From: Oceanobacillus halotolerans
Lineage (GTDB): Bacteria > Bacillota > Bacilli > Bacillales > Amphibacillaceae
Reading direction: 5' to 3'
Assembly: GCF_010993955.1 (NCBI RefSeq)
Contig: NZ_WIXL01000011.1
Span: forward strand, 1 to 64,000
DNA length: 64,000 bases
The notes under the pieces are model-generated. The model searched no databases and had not been told where the DNA came from. It saw only the letters and a list, made by a program, of their open reading frames with translations. Each line of letters begins with the position of its first letter. The first letter of the stretch is position 1. The position numbers and the translations under genes were made by a program. Of the stretch, positions 46,467 to 55,447 are shown one piece after another.

Positions 46467-47684
46467 TTAATAGAAAATATTAAACTTACCCTTCTTCATT
46501 AATAATCCGATTCCACCTAACTTAACCAAATAGCGATTATCAATTATTTTTTTCATTATAGTTGCTTTAAATCCAAATAACTTAGAATTCCCAACAACAC
46601 CGATCGCATCATTGTGTCCCAAGGATGCAACAGTTCCCATTATGTTCGGTTCAAATTCTTCTAAGTCATCACTGTTCTGTGCTAGTGCTTTAACATTATG
46701 TGCAACCACTTCTGACTGTTGTATTGCAATTTGAGCAGTTGGTGGGTATGGACGACCACTCTCAGGATTCATAATTAACGCACAATCCCCAATCACAAAC
46801 ACATTATCGTAATCAGGGGCACGCATATCTTTTCGAACTTCTACTTTTCCACGATTGGTTTCAAAGCCAGAATTTTCAACAATGGAATTGGCACGAACGC
46901 CCGCCGCCCAAACAGTTGTAAACGTAGGAATTTCATATTGTTTTCCATCTTTTTCATATACGACAGCATTAGATTTACATTCCTTCAACATTGCTCCATT
47001 TATAAATTCAACGCCTCTTGACTCTAAGGAATTCATTGCATACTCGACCAGATCTGGGTCAAACCCTGCTAATATCGTTTCAGACCCTTCAATATTTATA
47101 ATTCGAACTTTTGACTTATTAATATCATATTCTTCACATAACTCTGGAATTCGATTTGCTAATTCACCGATAAACTCAACACCGGTAAAACCTCCACCAC
47201 CAACTACTATGTTTAGACGTGCCTGATTTTTCACTTTTTCATTATGATATTTTGCAAAATTATACTCAATATGCTCTCTTATTAAACGAGCACTATTTAT
47301 GCTATTAATTGTAAATGCATGTTCCTCTAGGCCTGGTATTCCAAATGTAGCAGCCTCAAATCCTAATCCAATGACTAAAATATCATACGTTATTTCACCG
47401 TTTTCTAACTTAACTTTTTTCTCATCAGGTTTGATGGAAACAACAGTATCCTTAACAAAATTTATTTTATTTAAATCTAAAACATCTTTAATAGAAATCC
47501 TCGTTTGATCGTGATGTAAAGTACCTGCTGCGTTCTCATGTAACCATGTTGTTTGATAATGATAAGTATGTTTATTAACGAGCGTAATGGAGGATTTATT
47601 TACACCGAGTGACTTCTGTAATTTCGTAGCTGTCATCATTCCACCGTAACCTGCTCCCAAAATGACGATTTCTCTTTTTTTCAT
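46467..47684 (-). CDS. yumB: Type II NADH dehydrogenase (NDH-2, YumB)
   Basis: About 405 residues from ATG 47684; ATGs at 47690 and 47699 are alternatives. FAD motif GAGYGGMMTA is near the N terminus and the NADH motif VVGGGGFTGVEFIGELA mid-protein; GDCALIM closes the FAD site. The quinone-site region TAQIAIQQSEVVAHN is present. It oxidises NADH and reduces menaquinone on the inner face of the membrane without pumping protons. Single ATP-independent gene; divergent from yumC across repeat B4. Confidence 0.93.
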   Translation of the reverse strand: MKKREIVILGAGYGGMMTATKLQKSLGVNKSSITLVNKHTYHYQTTWLHENAAGTLHHDQTRISIKDVLDLNKINFVKDTVVSIKPDEKKVKLENGEITYDILVIGLGFEAATFGIPGLEEHAFTINSINSARLIREHIEYNFAKYHNEKVKNQARLNIVVGGGGFTGVEFIGELANRIPELCEEYDINKSKVRIINIEGSETILAGFDPDLVEYAMNSLESRGVEFINGAMLKECKSNAVVYEKDGKQYEIPTFTTVWAAGVRANSIVENSGFETNRGKVEVRKDMRAPDYDNVFVIGDCALIMNPESGRPYPPTAQIAIQQSEVVAHNVKALAQNSDDLEEFEPNIMGTVASLGHNDAIGVVGNSKLFGFKATIMKKIIDNRYLVKLGGIGLLMKKGKFNIFY

Positions 47685-47768
47685 TTTCATCACTTCCAAT
47701 ATACTAGTTTAATAGAATATGTACCTCTTCACCTGTTATTTGTGACATATTTCACGTACTAAGTGAAA

Positions 47769-47930
47769 ATAAAGTGAAACTTCACTCAGTGGGGGGTTCC
47801 TTTCCTCCCCCACTGAGTGTTAGTTGAACGAATCGGACATTTACGGGCAGTTTATCCCCCACTTATCTTTCTTGGATCTCCTAAGAAATCTTGAAGTGGG
47901 GGTCTTACTGCCCGTTACATGCGGGATAAA
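47769..47930 (+). repeat. Dispersed element family B, copy B4
   Basis: ATAAAGTGAAACTTCACTC, hairpin ACTCAGTGGGGG to CCCCCACTGAGT, GAACGAATCGGAC, long hairpin GGGCAG to CTGCCC, ending CGTTACATGCGGGATAAA. The first stem has compensating changes (ACTCAGT/ACTGAGT) against other copies. It lies between divergent yumB and yumC, in their promoter region. Confidence 0.92.
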
Positions 47931-48147
47931 AGGGAAAAAATCATTACATTGTCACATAATCGCAATATTATTTCCAGCCTATATATTAACCGTTTCCATA
48001 CCTATTTTCAACCCGAATTTTTATATTTATAATAATTAATTTTTTAAATGTCCACATGATGAGTTGAAGTTCATAATTACACAAAGAATGACGGTTTATG
48101 ATACTATATCCTTAGTGTGTGAATTCATTTTTATGGGGGTAATAACC

Positions 48148-49131
48148 ATGTCAGATAAATTATATGATGTAACCATTATTGGTGCAGGACCTACTGGCTT
48201 ATTTACTGCCTTTTATGGTGGTATGCGACAGGCTAGTGTTAAAATAATTGAAAGTTTACCACATACAGGGGGACAGCTAACCGCGCTTTACCCAGAAAAA
48301 TATATTTATGATATTGCAGGTTTTCCAAAGGTACGAGCTCAAGGCTTAATCGATAATTTAGAAGAACAGGCTAATTTATTTGAACCAACAATCGTTTTAG
48401 GTCAATCGATTGAAACGGTTGAGCGCTTAGAAGATGGTACATTTAAATTAACGTCGAATGAAGAGGTTCATTATTCGAAAACAATCATTATTACAGCTGG
48501 AAATGGGGCTTTTCAACCAAGACGTTTAAATGTAGATAATAGTGAAGCATTTGAAGGGAATAACCTTCATTACCACGTAAAAGATATGAATCAGTTTCAG
48601 GATCAACACGTTATGCTTTTAGGTGGTGGTGATTCTGCAGTAGATTGGGCATTGATGTTAGAACCAATTGCTAAAAAAGTAACCTTGGTTCACCGTCGCG
48701 ATAAATTTAGAGCCCACGAACACAGTGTTAACCAACTAATGGAATCAAATGTTGAGGTATTAACGCCATTTGTGCCTAGTGAGATTATAGGCCAAGATCG
48801 AATTGAAACTGTAGTTCTAGAGGAAGTAAAAGGCGATAAAAAGTATGAAATCGATGTCGATACAGTGCTATGTAATTACGGGTTTATTTCTACCCTTGGG
48901 CCAATTAAAGATTGGGGACTAGAGATCGAGAAGAATAGTATTGTGGTTAATTCTAAAATGGAGACCAATATTCCTGGTATCTATGCTGCAGGTGACATTT
49001 GTACCTATCCTGGTAAAGTTAACCTAATTGCAACTGGATTTGGAGAAGGGCCAACCGCTATTAATAATGCAAAACAATACATGGATCCAAAAGCCCGTGT
49101 CCAACCGAAACATTCCACTAGTATGTTTTAA
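48148..49131 (+). CDS. yumC: Ferredoxin/flavodoxin-NADP+ reductase YumC
   Basis: 327 residues from ATG 48148, after GGGGGT; upstream in-frame ATGs lack sites. FAD motif [10 protein letters not shown] near residue 12, NADPH motif [13 protein letters not shown] mid-protein, and [21 protein letters not shown] at the C terminus. No redox CxxC. In B. subtilis YumC is an essential FNR-type reductase that supplies electrons via ferredoxin or flavodoxin. It is the close paralogue of the reductase in the siderophore operon (21521-22528). Confidence 0.94.
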   Translation: MSDKLYDVTIIGAGPTGLFTAFYGGMRQASVKIIESLPHTGGQLTALYPEKYIYDIAGFPKVRAQGLIDNLEEQANLFEPTIVLGQSIETVERLEDGTFKLTSNEEVHYSKTIIITAGNGAFQPRRLNVDNSEAFEGNNLHYHVKDMNQFQDQHVMLLGGGDSAVDWALMLEPIAKKVTLVHRRDKFRAHEHSVNQLMESNVEVLTPFVPSEIIGQDRIETVVLEEVKGDKKYEIDVDTVLCNYGFISTLGPIKDWGLEIEKNSIVVNSKMETNIPGIYAAGDICTYPGKVNLIATGFGEGPTAINNAKQYMDPKARVQPKHSTSMF

Positions 49132-49135
49132 GTGC

Positions 49136-49405
49136 GTGTTCAAAAAGGAGGATAAAAAGGACCGAGTCGGCTAAGGTCTCAGGCGTCCTGTTACAACGCC
49201 GACACTAGTACGTCCTGTACGTCGGAAGTTCGAGGCGGCGAAGCCTTGAGCAGCGGAGCGTATGCAATTAATACGTGAGCACAGGGAATGCTCACTAGAA
49301 TCTACATCGCACGCAGGAAAAGTGTAATTCTTTTCCAAGGAGCTAAAAATGCAAGCCAACGAAGAAATTAGATGTGTCATTTTTACCGGACTTTTTGAAC
49401 ATCCT
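49136..49405. mobile_element. MITE-like element with about 26-bp terminal inverted repeats
   Basis: The left end GTTCAAAAAGGAGGATAAAA matches the reverse complement of the right end (GTTCAAAAAGTCCGGTAAAA) with few mismatches. The interior contains GACCGAGTCGGCTAAGGTCT, GTCCTGTACGTCGG and GAGCACAGGGAATGCTC, and has no credible gene. It begins five bases after the yumC stop. I recall similar elements in other bacilli. Confidence 0.75.
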
Positions 49406-49486
49406 CTTTAATAAGATTTAGTCAATGCAGGGCTGGCTTAGCTAAACATCAAGAATCTAATCATGCATTGATCACCGTATTAAACA

Positions 49487-49519
49487 GAAAACAACGCTTG
49501 GATCAGGCGTTGTTTTTTT
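49487..49519 (+). terminator. Terminator downstream of yumC
   Basis: AACAACGC and GCGTTGTT form a stem with seven T following. It lies beyond the MITE-like element, so yumC transcripts probably read through the element. Confidence 0.85.
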
Positions 49520-49560
49520 GAATGGGCTTTTTCGAATACTTTATTAAAAAAAGCTATTTT

Positions 49561-49735
49561 TGTTGATGAATCGTCATTCCGTTATTTGCTCAAAATTTGG
49601 TTTGGATCCATCTTGCGTTGATAGACAAACATTGATAGCACATCATCTAGCAAGTGCTCATTAAAATCCATACGAGAAAAAGCAACAATCTTTTGTAAAA
49701 CAGCCTTTGAATATCCTACCAGTTAACACAAGTAT
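49561..49735. repeat. Repeat families D and F, combined copy
   Basis: GATGAATCGTCATTCCGTTA (49564) is family D; AAACATTGATAGCACAT follows; then GAAAAAGCAACAATCTTTTG with AAAACAGCC (49675-49706) is family F. The same three modules in the same order occur at 55715-55930. Nothing else was seen in the 49132-49738 gap. Confidence 0.6.
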
Positions 49736-49738
49736 TTT

Positions 49739-50446
49739 CTATGCATCAGAGGCAACCTCCATTAATGCCTCCATGTTTACTATTTTGATTTGCCGGTGAC
49801 CTTTTTGTTCAATCCACCCTTTTGTTTGAAAACTGGATAGACGTCTACTAATCGTTTCCTGTGTGGTACCTAGATAGGATGCAAGATCCTTTTTGCTCAT
49901 TGGTAGTGTAATATCATAGGAATCCATATCCTCAGCCGTTGCAATTAAATAATGAGCAACCCTTGCTTCCACATCTTTTGCACTAAGCTGACCAACAAGT
50001 TGCTCAGTTTGTTCTAAACGAGAACTAAACTGCTCTAAGATTTTTACTGCTATAGTTGGATACGTCTGCATTAGTTGTTGCATATCATCCCGATGAATGG
50101 CACATATCTCGGTTGTTTTCATCGCCTCTGCATAGCTATCCAATGTTTTTTCAGTAAACAAGGCTAACTCACCCATAAACTCACCTGGTTCTAGGATTCG
50201 CAATAGTTGTTCCTTCCCAGAATCAAATAACTGATAATTTTTTACACGACCTTGATGAACAATGTATAAATATTCTAAGGGATCTCCTTCATGGAAAATG
50301 ATTTCCCCTTTTTCATAATGCAGACTTCTACTTAAAGCTACAATCTTAAGCATTTCATCTTCATTTAAATGATTAAAAAACGGTACTTTTCGTACACATA
50401 GGTCTTTTCCATTACTACTGGCTGTATGTCCACAACTTTTACTCAT
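49739..50446 (-). CDS. Crp/Fnr-family transcriptional regulator
   Basis: 235 residues. A cNMP-binding-type beta-roll spans residues about 22-140 with EGDPLEYLYIVHQG and GEFMGELALF; a helix-turn-helix near residues 185-206 reads SKKDLASYLGTTQETISRRL. The N terminus has Cys5 and Cys17 only, fewer than the Fe-S binding Cys set of classic Fnr, so oxygen sensing through a cluster is uncertain. No cyclic nucleotide role is expected in bacilli. ATG after GAGGGGG. Neighbours are Fe-S assembly proteins. Confidence 0.9.
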   Translation of the reverse strand: MSKSCGHTASSNGKDLCVRKVPFFNHLNEDEMLKIVALSRSLHYEKGEIIFHEGDPLEYLYIVHQGRVKNYQLFDSGKEQLLRILEPGEFMGELALFTEKTLDSYAEAMKTTEICAIHRDDMQQLMQTYPTIAVKILEQFSSRLEQTEQLVGQLSAKDVEARVAHYLIATAEDMDSYDITLPMSKKDLASYLGTTQETISRRLSSFQTKGWIEQKGHRQIKIVNMEALMEVASDA

Positions 50447-50528
50447 GTTATCCCCCTCTATAATAGTAGCAATTCATTATCCCCAACCCTAATTACATAC
50501 GAAGCATTCTATAGTAATTTTTACCAAG

Positions 50529-50565
50529 AAAAAGCTAGAACGCCTCTTCATGCATTCTAGCTAAA
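50529..50565 (-). terminator. Terminator of yutM
   Basis: AAAGCTAGAACGC and GCATTCTAGCT pair; the minus-strand stem is followed by TTTTTC. Confidence 0.85.
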
Positions 50566-50570
50566 TCTCA

Positions 50571-50927
50571 CTAACATTTTTCAGGTGCACCTTCACGTTC
50601 TTTCGCTTTAAAAGAGGACCCACATCCACAAGATACAATGGCATTTGGATTATCAATACTAAATCCGCCACCCATCATATTCTGTTTAAAATCAATTGTG
50701 GTTCCTTCCAAGATTGGAATGTCCTGTTTAAAAATAACAACTGGCACGCCATTTATTTCATCTACCATATCGAGTTCATCATTTACATCATAGTCAAAAC
50801 CTAGTTTATAAGATAATCCACTACAGCCGCCACCTTGTATCCCAAAGCGTAAGCGAACTCCCTCTGATTCTTCCTGCATCATTTCATGTACTTGGCGTGA
50901 TGCATCATCTGTGATTGAAATAACCAT
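50571..50927 (-). CDS. yutM: A-type iron-sulfur carrier YutM (HesB/IscA family)
   Basis: 118 residues. The three cluster-ligand cysteines are Cys35 in GGGCSG and Cys100 and Cys102 in SCGCGSSF. An extra Cys118 is the last residue. It delivers Fe-S clusters to apo-proteins in the cytoplasm. RBS AAAGGAGG. Next to dapF, yuzD and yutI as in B. subtilis. Confidence 0.93.
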   Translation of the reverse strand: MVISITDDASRQVHEMMQEESEGVRLRFGIQGGGCSGLSYKLGFDYDVNDELDMVDEINGVPVVIFKQDIPILEGTTIDFKQNMMGGGFSIDNPNAIVSCGCGSSFKAKEREGAPEKC

Positions 50928-51001
50928 CTCATGCCCTCCTTTATTTTCTGACAGGTTAGTTAAATCATTATCTTCTAGTATACAAACTATTCAACAAGGA
51001 T

Positions 51002-51862
51002 TCAAACATTTGAGTAGTAAAAAACACCTGATGCAATTATTTCTGCTTCTCCAGTCATCCATACTTTCCCATCGTCATCCCATTTTATTTTTAAATCGCC
51101 ACCCTGTAAATGAACAAGTACTTCTTTATTTCGTTGTATTTTTTGGTTTAAAGCAGCAGCCACCACCGCTGCACATGCACCAGTTCCACAAGCTTGTGTT
51201 ACACCTGAGCCACGTTCCCACACACGGAAATTGATTTCATCCTCAGAAACAACCTCAATAAATTCCACATTGACACCATTAGGAAATAACGGATCTTTTT
51301 CAATAATGGGGCCAAATTCATATAATGGCGCTTCTTCAATCCGATCTACAAAAAAGACCGCATGTGGATTACCCATTGATAATGCAGTCACTTCTAGTTG
51401 TGTTTCATTCACAATAAATGGTTCTTGTAAAACTTGAGGATCATCATTCCCAAGCATGGGAATTTGAGATCGTCTTAAAATTGGCTCCCCCATATTAATC
51501 GTAATTTCTGTTACGATACTTTCTTCCACCCTTACAGTAGCTTCAACAATATTAGCACGTGTTTCAATGTTAAATGACTCTTCCTGAACAATTCCAGACT
51601 CATAGGCATATTTTGCAACACAACGCAGGCCATTTCCACAGCTTTGTCCTTCTGAACCATCTTTGTTAAAAATACGCATTCCAACATCTGCTTGTTCAGT
51701 TGGGTGAATTAGAATCAGTCCATCTGACCCAATTCCAGTATTGACATTTGAAACACTTTTTGCTAAATCAGCTAAAATGTCTTCTTCCAGATCATATTCA
51801 AATAAATCGATATAAATATAATTATTGCCAAGTCCATGCATTTTGGTAAATGGTATTTCCAT
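51002..51862 (-). CDS. dapF: Diaminopimelate epimerase
   Basis: 286 residues. It converts LL- to meso-diaminopimelate for lysine and peptidoglycan. The two catalytic cysteines are Cys75 in GQSCGNGLR and the one in TQACGTGACA near residue 225, each in the typical Gly-rich loop. NNYIYID and SVSNVNTGIGSDGLI are family landmarks. ATG 51862 after GAGG. It starts 26 bp after yuzD and is likely cotranscribed with it. Confidence 0.97.
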   Translation of the reverse strand: MEIPFTKMHGLGNNYIYIDLFEYDLEEDILADLAKSVSNVNTGIGSDGLILIHPTEQADVGMRIFNKDGSEGQSCGNGLRCVAKYAYESGIVQEESFNIETRANIVEATVRVEESIVTEITINMGEPILRRSQIPMLGNDDPQVLQEPFIVNETQLEVTALSMGNPHAVFFVDRIEEAPLYEFGPIIEKDPLFPNGVNVEFIEVVSEDEINFRVWERGSGVTQACGTGACAAVVAAALNQKIQRNKEVLVHLQGGDLKIKWDDDGKVWMTGEAEIIASGVFYYSNV

Positions 51863-51888
51863 TATACATACCTCATTTCGTTAAGTCT

Positions 51889-52206
51889 TTACTGTACTCC
51901 TTGTTTCTCCAATTCCTGGTATATTGTTTTTAATTTTGGTATTCCTTCTGCTACCATTACTTCATTCACAAACACAATGGGATAGAACAAATCCTCTTCA
52001 AAAATACGTTCGACAAACGCTTGATGTTTTTCTTCTTTTGGTGGGTGATCGATATCGATATATTCATATTCCACAGATGGGTCATCATATTTTCTACCAA
52101 TAGCTGCTTGTAGCCATTCATACGTATCCTTAGACCCAGGTGCACCTACACAACTTGCACAAATTTGTTCTGCTCCATAAACGGTAATTTTTATATTTTT
52201 TTCCAT
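51889..52206 (-). CDS. yuzD: YuzD, thioredoxin-fold DUF1462 protein
   Basis: 105 residues from the ATG at 52206, 9 bases after GGAGGG; the ATG at 52212 is only 3 bases from it. The N-terminal strand carries EQICASCVG, a CxxC in a thioredoxin-like position, and FYPIVFVN supplies the cis-Pro. The function is unknown; a thiol-redox or Fe-S link is inferred from the CxxC and from yutI/yutM next door. Confidence 0.88.
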   Translation of the reverse strand: MEKNIKITVYGAEQICASCVGAPGSKDTYEWLQAAIGRKYDDPSVEYEYIDIDHPPKEEKHQAFVERIFEEDLFYPIVFVNEVMVAEGIPKLKTIYQELEKQGVQ

Positions 52207-52387
52207 TTTCATGATCCCTCCACCAGTATAATTACTTTCATTTTACAAAACCTTTTACAAAAGATACAATAAAAAATAACATAAAGAAAAAATCCTATTT
52301 CATAAAAGAGAAATTTTCCAATAGACACATATAGATTTTTTTTGTATTTCATTTTATAATGATATTAAGGAAAGGAGACGATGGTTC

Positions 52388-52612
52388 ATGCAAGAGCAAG
52401 TACAAGAAGTGTTAAACAAACTACGTCCATATTTACTACGTGACGGTGGAGATGTGGAATTAATTGATGTTGATGATGATGGCATTGTATTACTTCGTCT
52501 TATGGGTGCTTGTGGAAACTGTCCAAGTTCCACCATCACACTAAAAGCTGGGATTGAGCGTGCACTAATGGCTGAAGTACCTGGTGTAAGAGAAATCGAA
52601 CAAGTATTTTAA
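52388..52612 (+). CDS. yutI: NifU C-terminal-type Fe-S protein YutI
   Basis: 74 residues, only the NifU C-terminal domain. Cys42 and Cys45 in ACGNCPSS bind or transfer a cluster. The short [13 protein letters not shown] start is typical. RBS AAAGGAGA is well placed. It acts with YutM as a carrier in Fe-S assembly. Confidence 0.94.
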   Translation: MQEQVQEVLNKLRPYLLRDGGDVELIDVDDDGIVLLRLMGACGNCPSSTITLKAGIERALMAEVPGVREIEQVF

Positions 52613-52628
52613 TTTATATATGCTATGT

Positions 52629-52665
52629 AAGGCAGACGAGTCGTATTGATCGTCTGCCTTTTTTA
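52629..52665 (+). terminator. Terminator of yutI, shared with the dehydrogenase gene
   Basis: AGGCAGACGA and TCGTCTGCCT pair, then TTTTTTA. The convergent gene ends at 52666. Confidence 0.88.
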
Positions 52666-53637
52666 TTATTCTATCCTTACTGGTGTTTTTGGCTGTTGCC
52701 CTTGTAGAACGGCATCAATATTGTCTAAGCATAAGGTTATCATTTGACTACGTGTTTTCATACTACTTGAGCCTATGTGTGGTAGGCATACCGTGTTATC
52801 AAGTTTCAAAAGCGGATGATCTGAGCTAATTGGTTCTTCTTCAAAAACGTCTAATCCCGCTGCTTTTATTTCTCCAGATTGTAATGCTTCATATAACGCA
52901 ATTTCATCCATTGTCCCACCACGAGAGACATTTATAAATATGGCAGATTCCTTCATCTTCTGGAACGCCGCTTCATTAAATAAATGTTTTGTCTCTTTGG
53001 TTAACGGAACAAGTGAAATGACGTAATCAGACTCATCCAATAGTGTTTCAAAAGGAACATACGTAACACCTACCTCTTTTTCTGCTTGGTGTTTTCGTGT
53101 TCGATTATGGTACAAAATGGACATATTAAATCCTGTTGCTCGCTTTGCAACCGCCTTTCCTATTCTTCCCATTCCTACTATACCGATTGTTTTATGGTGG
53201 ATATCCGAACCCGCTAGTAAAAAGGGTGACCAATTTTTCCAACGATCCTCTTTAATATAATCACTTGCCTCCGTAACACGCCTTGCTGTTGCCATCAATA
53301 ACGCGAATGTCAAATCAGCAGTTGTTTCGGTTAACACATCTGGTGTATTGGTCACCCATATTCCCTTTCTATTCGCTGCTTCTACATTGATATTATCATA
53401 TCCAACTGCCATATTTGCTATAATCTGTAAATGAGCATTCTCCGATAAAAAGGCTTCATCTATTTTTTCTGTTAACATACATAATACACCATCTGCTTCT
53501 CTTGCTTCTCTTCTCAAAATTTCACGCGGCACAGGTGTTTCTGATTCGGGCCACATTCGAAAATCATAACGGTCTTCATAAGGTTTTAGTAGTTCCACTG
53601 GAATTTTCCTTGTTATGTAGATGATCGGTTTGGTCAT
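52666..53637 (-). CDS. D-2-hydroxyacid dehydrogenase (glyoxylate/hydroxypyruvate reductase type)
   Basis: 323 residues from ATG 53637 after GTGAGGTG. NAD-binding GMGRIGKAVA lies mid-protein. The catalytic triad is Arg in NVSRGGTMDE, Glu in DVFEEEP and His in PHIGSSS. The sequence (MAVGYDNINV, TNTPDVLTETTADL) matches the GyaR/GRHPR group, so glyoxylate or hydroxypyruvate is the likely substrate. It is convergent with yutI and overlaps nothing on the left of yutH. Confidence 0.9.
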   Translation of the reverse strand: MTKPIIYITRKIPVELLKPYEDRYDFRMWPESETPVPREILRREAREADGVLCMLTEKIDEAFLSENAHLQIIANMAVGYDNINVEAANRKGIWVTNTPDVLTETTADLTFALLMATARRVTEASDYIKEDRWKNWSPFLLAGSDIHHKTIGIVGMGRIGKAVAKRATGFNMSILYHNRTRKHQAEKEVGVTYVPFETLLDESDYVISLVPLTKETKHLFNEAAFQKMKESAIFINVSRGGTMDEIALYEALQSGEIKAAGLDVFEEEPISSDHPLLKLDNTVCLPHIGSSSMKTRSQMITLCLDNIDAVLQGQQPKTPVRIE

Positions 53638-53669
53638 GAAAGAACACCTCACTTCTTCCTTATCTTGGT

Positions 53670-54644
53670 TTATAACCAGTTTAACACAGGAATTGATAGG
53701 GATTCAGTATCTAAACCTACTACATGGAAAAAGTCCCGTAAACGGCTTTCATAAACAGTTTGTTGCTTTAACATATAGTCGAGTTTGGCGTAATGATCTT
53801 CCGTAGACTGTGCAAGAAAACTCTTTGCGATCACATCAAATAGATGAATCGGGAATAATAATCGTGCATAGATTAACCGCCAACTAAAAATCGATAATGG
53901 CCGAACAGTTTGATAGTCGTTTAGAAATTGTATTACTTCTTGATTAGGATTTTCTGTTCCCTCTAACCACTTCACTCTTATAAATTCTGCCAAATCTCTT
54001 GTGGGATGGTCATATATTAAGTCATCAGGCCAAATAATTTGCTGCAGGACATTTGATTGATAACGATGAAATGTGATAGTTCCCTGGTCCACTTCATGAA
54101 AACGCTGTTCTTGTTCACTCTCATGTAAATATTGAATAGCATTTTCACTAATCCCGATAAGATATGGTAAACTATCCATCAATAAGCGAGCATAGTATGT
54201 GGATCGTTCTGTAGTATATTGTTCAATTTGATTCTCGAATATCGTTAGCTTATTAATCCAAAGCTGTTCCCATTGCCCATAACTTGAAATGGTTTGTGGT
54301 TGATATTGATAGGTAGCCCCTATGTTATGGAAGTTAGCTAGCTCTTCTCCATGGGGCAAATGAGAAGTCTCTTTCATATGATTGACTTGAAGTACCATAT
54401 ACTTTTTGCCTTGATAGGTAGTAAACCAATCTCCATGTATATTTTGTATCGGTTCAGCTACATAGGGATAATGGTGCTTAGCCAAATAGGAAGAAAGGAC
54501 TGCCTGCTCCATATGGATGATTTCATTATTATTTGCATCCATGATAAAATAAATAGAATTATCTGCTATGATTCCTTTTCTCTGATTAACTAGCAATTCT
54601 TCACCATTTTGGATACCATAATACGTATGAAGTAACTGTTCCAC
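53670..54644 (-). CDS. yutH: Spore coat-associated protein YutH
   Basis: 324 residues from GTG 54644 after AGGAGGAG. The fold resembles CotS/HipA-like kinase relatives (a PHLPHGEELANFHNIG stretch and RDLAEFIRVKWLEG), but the catalytic Asp loops of kinases are not clear. Family members localise to the spore coat. Order yutH-yutG-yutF follows B. subtilis. Confidence 0.85.
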   Translation of the reverse strand: MEQLLHTYYGIQNGEELLVNQRKGIIADNSIYFIMDANNNEIIHMEQAVLSSYLAKHHYPYVAEPIQNIHGDWFTTYQGKKYMVLQVNHMKETSHLPHGEELANFHNIGATYQYQPQTISSYGQWEQLWINKLTIFENQIEQYTTERSTYYARLLMDSLPYLIGISENAIQYLHESEQEQRFHEVDQGTITFHRYQSNVLQQIIWPDDLIYDHPTRDLAEFIRVKWLEGTENPNQEVIQFLNDYQTVRPLSIFSWRLIYARLLFPIHLFDVIAKSFLAQSTEDHYAKLDYMLKQQTVYESRLRDFFHVVGLDTESLSIPVLNWL

Positions 54645-54733
54645 AAATATCTCCTCCTACTAGAAGAGTGTATGTAGGTAAAGGTCATATTTTAACTAGT
54701 AATGGTAAATTTTAATAAAGAGGTGATCGTAAA

Positions 54734-55240
54734 ATGGAAACAAATCAAAGTGTATTAGAAAAGACTGCAAGACAATGGTTACGTGAACGCGGTGTAACGG
54801 TAGATGATATAGCAGATCTTGTCTATTATTTACAGTCAAAATATCATGAGGATTTAAAGATGGACGACTGTCGTCATAATGTAGATCGTGTGTTAACTAA
54901 ACGGGAGGTTCAGAATGCCATTTTAACTGGTATACAGTTAGATCGGTTAGCAGAACAAAAAAAATTAGATGAGCCGTTACAACGTACATTAGAAACTGAT
55001 GAAAGTTTATACGGTATTGATGAAGTTGTTGCATTTTCCATCGTGAATGTATATGGTTCGATTGGGTTTACGAATTATGGGTACATTGATAAACAAAAGC
55101 CAGGAATTTTAAAACACCTTAATGATAAAACAACGGGAGAATGTCACACGTTTCTGGATGATATTGTAGGTGCAATTGCAGCTGCTGCTTCCAGTAGACT
55201 GGCACACGCAACTGAAGACGATAAGCTATTAGATGATTAG
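54734..55240 (+). CDS. yutG: Phosphatidylglycerophosphatase A-like protein YutG
   Basis: 168 residues, soluble-looking and not strongly hydrophobic. The pattern ETDESLYGIDEVVA and FLDDIVGAIAAAASSRLA is the YutG/PgpA-like set. B. subtilis YutG has been proposed to take part in phosphatidylglycerol formation; whether it acts as a phosphatase is not certain. RBS AAGAGGTG. Repeat B5 begins 44 bp past its stop. Confidence 0.85.
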   Translation: METNQSVLEKTARQWLRERGVTVDDIADLVYYLQSKYHEDLKMDDCRHNVDRVLTKREVQNAILTGIQLDRLAEQKKLDEPLQRTLETDESLYGIDEVVAFSIVNVYGSIGFTNYGYIDKQKPGILKHLNDKTTGECHTFLDDIVGAIAAAASSRLAHATEDDKLLDD

Positions 55241-55283
55241 AAAATATGGGCCTTTTCTCATCGTACGTTATTTATATAAACTA

Positions 55284-55446
55284 TTTATCCCGCATGTAAC
55301 GGGCAGTAAGACCCCCACTTCAAGATTTCTTAGGAGATCCAAGAAAGATAAGTGGGGGATCAAACTGCCCGTAAATGTCCGATTCGTTCAACTAACAATC
55401 AGTGGGGGAGGAAAGGAAACCCCCACCGATTGAAGTTTCACTTTAT
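55284..55446 (-). repeat. Dispersed element family B, copy B5 (reverse orientation)
   Basis: Minus-strand reading is AATAAAGTGAAACTTCAATC, a hairpin around GTGGGGG and CCCCCAC, GAACGAATCGGAC, the GGGCAG to CTGCCC long hairpin, and CGTTACATGCGGGATAAA at its end. It is the only copy on the minus strand. Confidence 0.92.
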
Positions 55447-55447
55447 T

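Noticed and set aside
49171-49380. Minus-strand frame of 69 codons inside the MITE-like element
   Set aside because: It is confined to the element, lacks a ribosome site and looks like translated repeat DNA.
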